Below, piece by piece: positions 28,949 to 37,565 of a DNA stretch of 64,000 nt. Every line of letters begins with the position of its first letter. The first letter of the stretch is position 1. Location: the NCBI GenBank assembly GCA_030425385.1, contig JAUIAH010000017.1, forward strand, positions 62,001 through 126,000, written 5' to 3'. Below the pieces are notes generated by a model. That model saw only the letters and a program-made list of their open reading frames with translations. It made no database searches and was not told where the DNA came from. The position numbers and the translations under genes are program-made. Source of the DNA: Verrucomicrobiia bacterium. GTDB lineage: Bacteria > Verrucomicrobiota > Verrucomicrobiia > Verrucomicrobiales > DEV007.

Positions 28949-31216
28949 TTAAAGTTCGTTGTCGTCTTCCGTGGTCTTCTTGGCAGTCTTGGGTGCCTGA
29001 TCGTCCCTCCACGAGAAATACGCTTTCTGGATCTTGTTGATGGTGTTGATGACGAAGCCTTTGACAGGTTCGTTCAGAAAGATGATGCCATTGGGGATGC
29101 CGAGGATGCGGCGGAAGATGCGGCTCTGTGAGGAAGCGGTCTTGCGCGCGGTCTTCTGAGGCGAGTTGATGAGATAGTGTTGGTCAAAGTGCTTTGAAAT
29201 CGCAGCCAACGAAGACGTGGGGCCGATAGCCCAGCGGCAGAGCACGTAATAGTGTGGAGGCAAATCTTCCAACAAACGGGCGAGTTGCTCCGTGGAGTAG
29301 TCGGCCGCGCTCACATAGCGAGCGGAATGGGTCACATTGCCAGCAGTCGGAATCAATGGCTGATCTTCAGGCTGGAGCAGCGTGGATAAGGCGCTGGAAC
29401 TGCTGGGTCCTGGCTTCTCGGTTAGATCGAGAGCGGTGATGGGTGGGCTGGCCACTGCGGTATGGCCATCGCCATCCATCTCGTCTTCATCCGCCATCAG
29501 ACTGGCAGAACTGCCACTCGTGAGAGCGCTTGTTCCCTTCCAGAGATCTTCGGAACCCGTACCGCCTGCTTGGAGGAATGATGACGCCTTGTTATGCTTT
29601 CGTGAGGGTGGTGTGAAGGGTAGGAGATTGGCCTTGAGAAAGGAATCGGGCACCGGCTCTTGAGACACGTCCACGAAGAGGACCAGGGCGTTGTCGCGCT
29701 TGATGCTTTGTAAGAGGGTTTTCCAGAAAAGGAATTCTGACTTCAATTCGCCCACGACTGGGAAGAGGATGCGACGTCCCTCCTCGCGTTGGCGCGATAA
29801 GTGTGAGAGCCAGAACTCACGAATGGCTGTTTCGTCTTCCTCTTCGTCTTTCTGTAAGAGGCAGAACTTTGGCATGGTCCGCGTGGTGATGGCTGCCTGG
29901 AGCATGGTGCGCATTTCGGGGCGGCGCCATTCGCGGAGGAGCGCCCAGAGAAACATGGTGCCAAAGGCCAGCCCGGCTAGAAGGAGGCCACTAGCAATGG
30001 TCTTGTATTTGCCGGTCGCAAGATCCGCCAAGCCCCAGTCCGCTGCTTGAAAGACCTTGAGATAGCCAGGCGTCTGCTCACCTGCGTAATACTCGGCGTA
30101 GTTGAGCCGCTGCCGAAACTCATTCTGGCTCGCAATGAGCTGGGCGCGCTCATCCGCAACCTTGCGGAAGGCCGCGGCTGCGGAGGGGAGATCGGCCATT
30201 TGCTTCCGCTTCTCCTCTAAGGCCTTCTGGGTGAGATGGATCCCTTCTTCGAACCGGAATTGCTGATCCTTGAGGTCGAGGTAGCGATCGTAGAGGGTCG
30301 CCGCACTTTCCATTCTTGCGCATTCGAGGATCTGCGCCTCGGTGGGCTCACCCGTCAGTTCACGATCAATCTGAGTTTTGAGAAGGCCGACTTCTTCTTG
30401 GAGCTTAGTGACTTGGGGGGAATCTCTTGTGAAGCGGGTCTCCAGCAGGCGAAGTTCTTGGAGTTTGCGCCCGTAGTCGTAGCGCAAGGGATGGTGCTCC
30501 ATGAGTGCGGAAAGCGCCTTATTATAGCGCATATAGAAGGTCTTCTCCTCCGTTTCATACTGGCGGAGTTCCGCTTCCAGTTTCTCAATCTCCAACGAAA
30601 GTTGAGCGAAACTCGCGGTCTCATCGACGATGACCTTCTCTTCGGCTAATTGCTGAATCTTCTGATTAAGAGGAATCAGTTCGGCGTCGAGACGCTCCAA
30701 GTCTTTGCGAAGCGAGAGGGCTTGGTCTCCCGCCACGGCGCGCATGTGTTCCTTGGTCTTCTCGACGATGATATCTGCCCATTGATTGACGATGACGATT
30801 GCCAACTTCTCGGTAGGCCCCTTGGCCGTCAGGTAGAAGAGTTTCTCCGCGGCGTCATATTCGATCTCCAAGCGCTGCTCCAATTGCTTGATCGTCTCAG
30901 GCGGGTCAAACCGCTCGCCCAAGACCTTGAGCACTCGGGGGCTCATGGCCATTTGTTCCAAAGCCTCGTCCTTCAGCATGTCGGGAGACCAGGCGTCGGG
31001 ACCAAAGAAGCTGGTGCCCTCGGCTTCTCCAGTTTTCCGGAGAATGGCGGCCACGGAATAGGTGTTCTTCTTGAACAATTTGTATCCAATGGCACCACCG
31101 GCTCCGAGACCGAGGAGCCCCAAGAGGAAGAGCGGAATCCAATGATCGCGGATCGCAAGGAGGATGCGAAGAGGATCGAGTGAGAAGGGAAATCGAAATG
31201 GGCTGCCAGATTTCAT
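28949..31216 (-). CDS. Wzz-like chain-length determinant with degenerate BY-kinase domain
   Basis: The 755-residue inner-membrane protein has a first membrane segment at about 26-48, a long periplasmic coiled-coil region (about 150-395) and a second membrane segment at about 404-425. In bacterial tyrosine autokinases the cytosolic part then carries a P-loop. Here the matching place reads LFPVVGELKSEFLFWKTLL (about 482-500), without the GxGKS/T glycine-lysine pattern. The following LVLFVDVSQEP resembles the Walker A' strand but lacks the usual DxR. About 120 low-complexity residues (Ser/Asp/Glu) follow, and there is no C-terminal tyrosine cluster. It probably controls chain length and export but cannot act as a classical tyrosine kinase. 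It heads the operon with the two SLBB proteins. Confidence 0.88.
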   Translation of the reverse strand: MKSGSPFRFPFSLDPLRILLAIRDHWIPLFLLGLLGLGAGGAIGYKLFKKNTYSVAAILRKTGEAEGTSFFGPDAWSPDMLKDEALEQMAMSPRVLKVLGERFDPPETIKQLEQRLEIEYDAAEKLFYLTAKGPTEKLAIVIVNQWADIIVEKTKEHMRAVAGDQALSLRKDLERLDAELIPLNQKIQQLAEEKVIVDETASFAQLSLEIEKLEAELRQYETEEKTFYMRYNKALSALMEHHPLRYDYGRKLQELRLLETRFTRDSPQVTKLQEEVGLLKTQIDRELTGEPTEAQILECARMESAATLYDRYLDLKDQQFRFEEGIHLTQKALEEKRKQMADLPSAAAAFRKVADERAQLIASQNEFRQRLNYAEYYAGEQTPGYLKVFQAADWGLADLATGKYKTIASGLLLAGLAFGTMFLWALLREWRRPEMRTMLQAAITTRTMPKFCLLQKDEEEDETAIREFWLSHLSRQREEGRRILFPVVGELKSEFLFWKTLLQSIKRDNALVLFVDVSQEPVPDSFLKANLLPFTPPSRKHNKASSFLQAGGTGSEDLWKGTSALTSGSSASLMADEDEMDGDGHTAVASPPITALDLTEKPGPSSSSALSTLLQPEDQPLIPTAGNVTHSARYVSAADYSTEQLARLLEDLPPHYYVLCRWAIGPTSSLAAISKHFDQHYLINSPQKTARKTASSQSRIFRRILGIPNGIIFLNEPVKGFVINTINKIQKAYFSWRDDQAPKTAKKTTEDDNEL

Positions 31217-31317
31217 CGTAAGCTACGCCGCTTCCTCCACACCGATCGCATCATGGATGCGCCAGGTGAAGGATTATGGCTGTTCCATTCTTATCAGTTG
31301 TTATCGTTGCTGCAAGG

Positions 31318-31330
31318 ATTCTCAGAGAAT
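31318..31330. promoter_or_regulatory. 13-base dyad upstream of the Wzz-like operon
   Basis: ATTCTC-A-GAGAAT is a perfect dyad about 100 bases upstream of the Wzz-like start codon and just inside the AT-rich gap. It could be an operator. There is no independent support. Confidence 0.3.
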
Positions 31331-31344
31331 AATTATGATTTCTA

Positions 31345-32586
31345 TCAATCTTGAAGAAGATTACAGAAACCCTGTGAGCCGATGTGTTCCCTCAATGGAG
31401 GTGAGGCACTGAGAAGAGTAAGACCAAACCGCTGCTTTTCCAGAGCGTCCTTGCGGTGATTGATCCGTAACAGCGTGGGGTAGTCGATGAACTGCGTGTG
31501 TGTGAGGTCGAGCTGAAGGTCCTGAGCCGCCTCCAGGGCAGCATCCCAGAGGGGGAAACGCCATTGAGGCGGGGCCACGATTGTCTCATTCTCTCTTTTA
31601 AGAACAGGCTCCGGAAGAGACTCAAAGGTGACCATGGGTTCCATGATTCCATTCTTGCGGAGAGCGGCTTCCATGGACGGACTCACAAGGATGTGGGCGC
31701 TACCATGAAACCGGATGTGGGCAACGATGGCAGCGAGCCTCTCTGGCGTGAGCTGCGTCTCCTTTTGAAGGTCGAGCACCTTTGGTGTGCCCGTCTTTAA
31801 AGTGGCTGGCTGCTTGAAGCGCTTGGAAAGGAGACGCTTCTGCTGCCAGGCTGCCCTGGCGAGGAAGCGGAAATTCCCGAAGTAGCGACTGGCGAGCCGC
31901 TTGGGATCAGTCAGCATACGCCAACACCATTCGAACCCAATGCGCTGCACCCAATGAGGAGCGCGCGTCTGTTTCCCCGCAATGAAATCGAGACTCGCTC
32001 CGATACCGATGGCAAGTTTCGCCTGAGTCTCGGAGAGAAAGCCGGAAATCCAGCGCTCTTGTTTCGGACTTCCGACCGCTACGAGAATGAGATCGGCTCG
32101 GCTGGCATTGATATCGGCCACGATCGTGGCGTTGTCCCATTCGTGCACGTGAGCATAGGGTGGCGCGTGGAAACCCGCAATTTCCAGCCCGGGCCAGCGT
32201 GCTTGCCCAATCTCCGCCGCTTTGGCCAGCGTGGGCTCGTCGCTTCCCAGGAAATAGACGCGATAGCCTTCGCGCGCCGAGATCTCCAAGAGTTTGGGCA
32301 CCATGTCGGAACCCGCCACGCGTTCCGGGAGTGGGCGCCCATACCACCGAGAGAGCCACACGAGCGGCAGACCATCGCAGAAGATGCGATCCGCCTGAAA
32401 GATGAGGTCACGCAGGGCGTGATCCTGGGGGGCTCGGGTGGTGAAATCGACGTTGGCGGTCACCCAGTACGCTTGGCGATCCCCGCGCATGACAGCTTGA
32501 AAGTCAGCCAGAGCCTCGTCCATCGTGGTGTGATGGAAAGGAAGGCCAGCGATGAGAGAGAGCGGGGGTTCTTCCTCAGTCGCCAT
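31345..32586 (-). CDS. WecG/TagA/CpsF glycosyltransferase with C-terminal STAS-like domain
   Basis: Residues about 1-245 are the WecG/TagA family: GLPFHHTTMDEAL, VTANVDF, FCDGLPLVWLSRW, ERVAGSDMVPKLLE, GLEIAGFHAPPY and VAVGSPKQERWI. Such enzymes transfer N-acetylmannosaminyl-type sugars to a lipid-linked acceptor in the cytosol. The remaining ~160 residues read as a STAS-like fold (LQLDLTHTQFIDYPTLLRI...RFGLTLLSASPPLREHIGS). The phospho-acceptor position of STAS proteins (IDS) is IDY at about residue 365. The ATG at 32586 overlaps the upstream STAS gene by 11 bases; a longer in-frame start at 32613 exists. The overlap suggests translational coupling. Confidence 0.88.
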   Translation of the reverse strand: MATEEEPPLSLIAGLPFHHTTMDEALADFQAVMRGDRQAYWVTANVDFTTRAPQDHALRDLIFQADRIFCDGLPLVWLSRWYGRPLPERVAGSDMVPKLLEISAREGYRVYFLGSDEPTLAKAAEIGQARWPGLEIAGFHAPPYAHVHEWDNATIVADINASRADLILVAVGSPKQERWISGFLSETQAKLAIGIGASLDFIAGKQTRAPHWVQRIGFEWCWRMLTDPKRLASRYFGNFRFLARAAWQQKRLLSKRFKQPATLKTGTPKVLDLQKETQLTPERLAAIVAHIRFHGSAHILVSPSMEAALRKNGIMEPMVTFESLPEPVLKRENETIVAPPQWRFPLWDAALEAAQDLQLDLTHTQFIDYPTLLRINHRKDALEKQRFGLTLLSASPPLREHIGSQGFCNLLQD

Positions 32587-32893
32587 GGCGTTTGCACCGC
32601 AAGTCGAACACATGGTGGAGCTTAAGAAACTCGATCATCGAGGCCACGGCCGGCTGGGCATTGGTAATGGTAATCGCCCGAGCGTTCTCAGGAAGCGAGT
32701 GGTAGAAACTGAGCAGATGGGCCACCGCGGTACTGTCGATCATGGCAACGTCACCCAGATCGACCGTGTACTCGCCACCGGCGCCAGCGAGCGGCTTCAC
32801 CGCATCGTCGAAAGCGGAGGCATTGGACGCATCGAACCGGGTAGTCTGAACTTTGAGGACGATCGATTCCCCCGCTTTATCCACAGAAATCAT
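32576..32893 (-). CDS. STAS-domain protein (anti-sigma antagonist type)
   Basis: A 105-residue single-domain STAS protein. The signature strand-helix reads YTVDLGDVAMIDSTAVAHLL, with Ser54 in the position phosphorylated by switch kinases in SpoIIAA/RsbV-like proteins. In such systems dephospho-STAS binds a kinase/anti-sigma or a GT partner. No kinase or phosphatase is encoded nearby. It overlaps the start of the WecG-STAS gene, which carries a second STAS-like domain lacking the serine, so a local STAS-STAS interaction controlling the transferase is an attractive inference. Confidence 0.88.
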   Translation of the reverse strand: MISVDKAGESIVLKVQTTRFDASNASAFDDAVKPLAGAGGEYTVDLGDVAMIDSTAVAHLLSFYHSLPENARAITITNAQPAVASMIEFLKLHHVFDLRCKRHGD

Positions 32894-33003
32894 CAGGAAG
32901 TAATATTTAATAGCGATTTATATAATTACTAGGATCAATTTTAAAAGCTTCGTGGCAGTAGACGTTTCAATCTCCTTGAAATTCGAAAAGTTGATCCGAC
33001 TGA

Positions 33004-33020
33004 TTGGCACGGGAATTGAT
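33004..33020 (+). promoter_or_regulatory. possible sigma-54 promoter
   Basis: TTGGCACG followed by TTGAT at the right spacing matches the sigma-54 pattern (TGGCAC-N5-TTGC) except for A in place of the -12 C. It lies about 140 bases before the sugar transferase start, in the AT-rich divergent gap 32894-33162. Some exopolysaccharide loci use sigma-54; here the mismatch weakens the call. Confidence 0.3.
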
Positions 33021-33162
33021 ACGGATTTCTTAACTTGGAAGGGGATTGAAGTTGCGGCGACCATGAAGTCCGCTAGATTTCTTCCTATTATACTGGCTCT
33101 TATCATTCTTTATAAAAACTCTTGAATTTGGGAGTCTCTTCTGATACACATTGCCTCGTCCT

Positions 33163-33906
33163 ATGGTGAAAGCAGACAAACTTAGAACAGAAGTCCCTGA
33201 AGAGGTGGCCAATTACTGGTCGGGAGCTCTGAATGTGAAAACGCAGTCTCGCTGGAATCGCAACCTTCGCTTGAAGATGAGGGTGTGGCGCATCTCGATT
33301 CTCTTCTCGCTCGCAATCAAGCGACTCATTGATGTGGTTGGGAGCCTGCTGGCGCTCACGCTCTTCTTTCCCGTGCTCGCCGTGGTCGCCGTCGCCATTA
33401 AGTTGGAAGATGGTGGACCGATCTTCTTCCGACAGCACCGCGTGGGAAGAAATGGTAAACTCTTCTTAATGTTTAAGATTCGTTCCATGCATCTGGATGC
33501 GGAAGCGCGCAAGCTGGCCTTGGCCAAGCACAATCAGCACGGACGTTCGACCACTTTTAAAATGAAGAATGATCCCCGGATCACCAAAGTGGGGCGGTTT
33601 ATTCGTCAGTATTCGATCGACGAGATCCCACAGTTCTTCAATGTGTTGCGGGGGCAAATGACCTTGGTGGGACCACGGCCAGCGGTACCCAGTGAAGTCG
33701 CTGAATACTCCGCATCGGAGTTGCGCCGCTTGATTGTGAAGCCTGGAATCACTGGCCTCTGGCAGATTGGTGGGCGCGGTGACATTGATTTCCAAGGTCA
33801 GGTTCGGCTTGATCTTCAATATATTCGAAGTGAGGGCTTTTGGTTGAATGTCAGGATACTCTTTCTGACGATTCCGGCGGTGTTAGCGGGTAAGGGCGCT
33901 TATTAA
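33163..33906 (+). CDS. initiating undecaprenyl-phosphate sugar phosphotransferase (WbaP/EpsB type)
   Basis: From the ATG at 33163 the protein has 247 residues; a TTG twelve bases upstream is an alternative. It has one membrane segment (about 46-70, IDVVGSLLALTLFFPVLAVVAVAI). The bacterial sugar transferase core follows: GPIFFRQHRVGRNGKLFLMFKIRSM, FIRQYSIDEIPQFFNVLRGQMTLVGPRP and KPGITGLWQI. These enzymes attach the first sugar phosphate to the lipid carrier and start repeat-unit assembly. It is the first gene of the plus-strand half of the polysaccharide locus and is divergent from the STAS gene. Confidence 0.95.
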   Translation: MVKADKLRTEVPEEVANYWSGALNVKTQSRWNRNLRLKMRVWRISILFSLAIKRLIDVVGSLLALTLFFPVLAVVAVAIKLEDGGPIFFRQHRVGRNGKLFLMFKIRSMHLDAEARKLALAKHNQHGRSTTFKMKNDPRITKVGRFIRQYSIDEIPQFFNVLRGQMTLVGPRPAVPSEVAEYSASELRRLIVKPGITGLWQIGGRGDIDFQGQVRLDLQYIRSEGFWLNVRILFLTIPAVLAGKGAY

Positions 33907-33925
33907 ATCGCACGCGTATCCGTTC

Positions 33926-35125
33926 ATGGTTTCCCTCACCCACCAGGCACGGAAGAAATCGGATGCCACGCTGCACTTGCGTATTTCGAGTGCCTTGCGT
34001 TCCGATGCCCTCCGCTCGGGAATGCCTTTCGCCTTGTGGAAAGTGGGTGACCTACCCTTGCTCTATCACTGGCTCGACCATGCCGTGAATGAAGGCTATT
34101 CGCGAGTCCTCATTTATTGCACGGATCATGAGGTCGCGATTCGCAAAGCGATTGATAGCGCTACCCTATGGCCCATTGAAATCGATCTCATCGTTGATCG
34201 GGGAGAATCGGAGCATCCAGGGTGTGATTTGGCGGATACCTTGCCGGGTGAAGCGCATTTGGATCGTCCGTTAGAAGAGTGGGAACTGATGGATCATTGG
34301 TTCTCGCTGGAGAAATGTTGGTTGGAGCGGCAGCGTTTGGTAGATGAGGAAATGAGCGTTTCCTCGGAGGGCATTGGTCGCTGGTGTCAGATTCATCCAT
34401 CGGCGACGATTCATGAGCCGGTCTGGATTGGCGATCATGTGAGGATCGGGCCAGATAGTGAGATTGGTCCCTATGTGTCCATCGGTAATGGATGCGTTCT
34501 GAACGGGCATAACCGGCTCAAGCATTCGAAGGTTGCGGATCATACCTTCATGGGGCGGCATACGGAGTTGGATCAATGCTATTTGGAAGGGGGGCGCCTG
34601 ATGAACCGGAAATACCGGGGCACGGTGGATGCGGTGGAGTCGTTTATTGCGCGGGATTTGACGATCAAACGCTCGCGGCCTACTTGGCGAGAGCGGTGGC
34701 AGGCATGGCTGCTGTTGACGCGCATCCGGTCGCGATTCGGATTCCAAGAAGTCCGCACCCTTCCCGTTCGGGAAATGGTAGGGTATGACGGACGGACAAT
34801 CTTGTTAGGGGAGGCGGATTCGTTGCTGTTGCAACGGGTTCCTCTATTGAAAGAAGCTGTCAAAGGGCGCGCCTTTCTCTTTGGCGTTCTCCCCAGAACA
34901 GAAGCGCAATTGGGGCAATTGCCCGAACGCGAGCGCAATGTGATCACGCAAGTGGGTATCGGAGCCTTCTCACTTGCCGATGTGCGCGGCGTCCATGATG
35001 CCGAGGACCCCAGGGAAGGGAAACTTGCCCTGGAACAGGCTCTTTCTGATCGTCGCCAGATCCACTCAGAATGCGGCGACTACATTCGTAAACTCTTTAT
35101 CAAATCACGATCCAAGGATCAGTGA
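33926..35125 (+). CDS. nucleotidyltransferase-like / left-handed beta-helix protein
   Basis: The 399-residue protein begins like a sugar-nucleotidyltransferase (SGMPFALWKVGDLPLLYHWLDHAVNEGYSRVLIYCTDH), but the GxGxRxxP(K) nucleotide loop is not evident. Residues about 150-230 are hexapeptide repeats (IHPSATIHEPVWIGDHVRIG, EIGPYVSIGNGCVLNG, HTFMGRHTELDQCYL) of a left-handed helix. The C-terminal part (RVPLLKEAVKGRAFLFGVLP...QVGIGAFSL) resembles the tail of initiating sugar transferases, though it lacks the upstream membrane and catalytic blocks. It may regulate or scaffold glycan synthesis or may still transfer an acyl or nucleotidyl group. It lies 19 bases after the sugar transferase. Confidence 0.7.
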   Translation: MVSLTHQARKKSDATLHLRISSALRSDALRSGMPFALWKVGDLPLLYHWLDHAVNEGYSRVLIYCTDHEVAIRKAIDSATLWPIEIDLIVDRGESEHPGCDLADTLPGEAHLDRPLEEWELMDHWFSLEKCWLERQRLVDEEMSVSSEGIGRWCQIHPSATIHEPVWIGDHVRIGPDSEIGPYVSIGNGCVLNGHNRLKHSKVADHTFMGRHTELDQCYLEGGRLMNRKYRGTVDAVESFIARDLTIKRSRPTWRERWQAWLLLTRIRSRFGFQEVRTLPVREMVGYDGRTILLGEADSLLLQRVPLLKEAVKGRAFLFGVLPRTEAQLGQLPERERNVITQVGIGAFSLADVRGVHDAEDPREGKLALEQALSDRRQIHSECGDYIRKLFIKSRSKDQ

Positions 35126-35146
35126 AGACCGTTTCTGATGGGTATC

Positions 35147-35165
35147 TCACTCCGTGGTGGAGTGA
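35147..35165. other. intergenic inverted repeat
   Basis: TCACTCC and GGAGTGA are perfect 7-bp arms around a 5-base loop, between two co-directional polysaccharide genes. There is no T-run, so it is more likely a processing or pausing hairpin than a terminator. Confidence 0.4.
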
Positions 35166-35207
35166 CTCGAATCCTGTCTGCTGAGATGAGCCTTGGATGC
35201 TTGAGAC

Positions 35208-37565
35208 ATGAGCCGTCCTAAACTTCTATATATCGACGCGACCTTCCTCACACGCATTGGGGGGGACATGAATCGGAGTCGGTTCTTGTGGCAAACGCTG
35301 AAGGATCAATTCGATGCCGACCTGTTATTGATTCGCCGCGATGACGATACCGACGAAGACATCGAGAAGCATGAGGGAGACCATCGTGTAACCGTAGTGC
35401 GTGGCAACAAAGGGAAGGGATGGCTTCCCAAGTCCGTCTACACATATTCAGCTCAAGATCTGGAGACGTTTCGCGACTTATTGCGGAAAGAAGGTTATGA
35501 GTATCTCTTTCTGCGTGCGACCTCGCCTGGTCTATTGGCGCTGGAAGCAGAGAAAGTGCTGCCAAATGCCAAGATAGTGGTCGATTCGGATCTTGTCTTT
35601 TCGCAGTATACGAAAGGGTACTGGGAGAAGGATCGGTCATTGAAGAATCGATTCTTTCTGTTGGAGTCGAAACGCTTTCGGAGTTTTGAGAAGCGTTTGT
35701 ACAGACGGCCTTATTTGTTCTTCGTCGCCAATCCGGAAGATCGCAAGTTTCTGGAGCGGTCGTATTGGAAAGGGGCGGCCCCCTCGCGGTTTGAAATTCT
35801 TCCTAATGCCATTGCTTTTGAAGATCTTCCCAAGCGTGAAGGGAAAGAGAAGAATATCCTCTTCTTCGGGGCATTGGATTCTGCGCCCAATGTGGATGCG
35901 TATCAGTTTCTCATGGATGAGGTCTATCCTCATATCGCGAAAACGCTGGAAAGCAGTGGCGTCAAGATCTTCGTGACGGGAAGGAGAGAGCAGTCGATCT
36001 ATAAGGAACTGATCGCCAAGCATGGGGCGGAGAACCACGTGCGAATCTTGGGTGGGGTGGATGACATGTTGGCGACCATTCAAGAGTCTTTATTCACCGT
36101 CTTTCCCGTGCGGCAGAATTCCGGTACGCGAGTACGTGTGCTAGAGGCTGCTAAGGCAAAGCGGACAGCGGTGACAACGGCGTTGGGGGCCGAGGGGTAT
36201 GATTTGGGCGACGATTGCTTGTTCATTCGCGATACGCCGAAAGATTATGCGGATGCCATTATTCAATTAATCAACGATCCCGCCTTGGGGGATCGCATGG
36301 GAGCGCGGTTGTTCGATTCGGCAAAGGGCGATTACGGAGAAGAGGTGGTGGCGGCAAACTTCGTCAAGGAGATGGTGGGATTCCAGCCTGGCAGGATCAA
36401 ACTCGCGATTCTAGCCAATCGATTCTATCCCGAAGTGGGTGGAGCAGAGACGAATATCTTCTATCAAGCACGTCATCTCGCTAAGAACGGGTGTTGCGTG
36501 ACGGTGTATTCGCCTAAGCGCATTGAGTCGGTATCGAAGGAATATGTCGATGGTATTCGCGTGCGCCGGTTATGGAATCTTTTTAATCCGTTCTCAGTTT
36601 TTCCGTATAATCTTCCAAGAACCTTCTCCCCGTCTTTAGTATTTCGGTTGCTCGTGAACCGTTACGATGTCGTGCAGTCTTTCCCATCTCCGCACTACAA
36701 TGCGATGACGGGATTGGCGTGCCAGAAACTTTTGGGAAAGAAGACCATTCTCGTGTCTTTTGATTTCAGAGATTACGCCAGTATTATCAAGGATACCGGA
36801 AAGATCACGGACATGCTTGCGGACTATCGTCCCATCTTGCGGGAACGGCTAGCCTTGGCGCATCACGACCATGTCTTCGCTATTTCTGAGAAGGAGATTG
36901 AATTCTTCCAATCATACACGGATCGCGTCAGTTACTCCCCGGTCCCCATCCTTCTGGACGAATATGTGAAGCCCTCGCCGTGCCCAAGGGCGAAATATGG
37001 CATCGATCAAGATGCCTTTGTCTTTCTGTGTCTTGGGCGTGTGTGCAATGTGAAAGGGCAAGACTTGGCTTTGAAGGCCTTCGATGAGGCTTTGCCACAG
37101 TTGCCCAATGCGAAACTGGTCATTGTGGGGCGACGGGATTTCGAAGTGGGCTTTAATCAGGAATTGACCGAATACGTGGCCGAGAATGGTCTCGAGAAGG
37201 ATGTGATCTTTACCGATGTGGTGGAACGAGAAGAAGTCTTGGGATGGTTGCGGCACAGCGACATTCATGTGATTCCTGTGCGCTTCATGAATTCGGGTGC
37301 TGTGGTGGTGGAGTCATGGGCGAGTGGGACGCCAGTGTTGCAGAGCGATGTGGTCGATCCTAATTTGGTGAAAGACGGAGAGAACGGGTTCTTATTCCGG
37401 TCGCTTTCTGTTGCGGATCTTTCCGAGAGCATGGTGCGTGCTTACGAAAGCCGCGATGCTTTTGAGGCGATGGCAGAGAAAGGTCAAGCGTTGGTGAAAG
37501 AGCGCTATACGTATGAGTATTTGACGAATTTATATCTCGAAAAGTATCGAGAACTGATGGGATGA
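35208..37565 (+). CDS. tandem two-domain glycosyltransferase (GT4-like + GT4)
   Basis: One 785-residue protein holds two complete GT-B transferases joined near residue 393. The first (about 5-390) is GT4-like with ILPNAIAFEDLP, ILFFGALDSAPNVDAYQFL and FPVRQNSGTRVRVLEAAKAKRTAVTT. The second (about 394-785) starts KLAILANRFYPEVGGAETNIF and has FVFLCLGRVCNVKGQDLALKAF and MNSGAVVVESWASGTPVLQSDV. The second E-x7-E-like ESWASGTPV is typical of GT4; the first domain uses RVLEAAKAKRTAV. Two sequential sugars could be added by one polypeptide. Both domains look intact. The stop overlaps the polymerase start codon by four bases (ATGA). Confidence 0.92.
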   Translation: MSRPKLLYIDATFLTRIGGDMNRSRFLWQTLKDQFDADLLLIRRDDDTDEDIEKHEGDHRVTVVRGNKGKGWLPKSVYTYSAQDLETFRDLLRKEGYEYLFLRATSPGLLALEAEKVLPNAKIVVDSDLVFSQYTKGYWEKDRSLKNRFFLLESKRFRSFEKRLYRRPYLFFVANPEDRKFLERSYWKGAAPSRFEILPNAIAFEDLPKREGKEKNILFFGALDSAPNVDAYQFLMDEVYPHIAKTLESSGVKIFVTGRREQSIYKELIAKHGAENHVRILGGVDDMLATIQESLFTVFPVRQNSGTRVRVLEAAKAKRTAVTTALGAEGYDLGDDCLFIRDTPKDYADAIIQLINDPALGDRMGARLFDSAKGDYGEEVVAANFVKEMVGFQPGRIKLAILANRFYPEVGGAETNIFYQARHLAKNGCCVTVYSPKRIESVSKEYVDGIRVRRLWNLFNPFSVFPYNLPRTFSPSLVFRLLVNRYDVVQSFPSPHYNAMTGLACQKLLGKKTILVSFDFRDYASIIKDTGKITDMLADYRPILRERLALAHHDHVFAISEKEIEFFQSYTDRVSYSPVPILLDEYVKPSPCPRAKYGIDQDAFVFLCLGRVCNVKGQDLALKAFDEALPQLPNAKLVIVGRRDFEVGFNQELTEYVAENGLEKDVIFTDVVEREEVLGWLRHSDIHVIPVRFMNSGAVVVESWASGTPVLQSDVVDPNLVKDGENGFLFRSLSVADLSESMVRAYESRDAFEAMAEKGQALVKERYTYEYLTNLYLEKYRELMG

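Noticed and set aside
33151-33162. TTG start for the sugar transferase
   Set aside because: The ATG twelve bases downstream is more usual and leaves the same domain; neither has a clear ribosome site.
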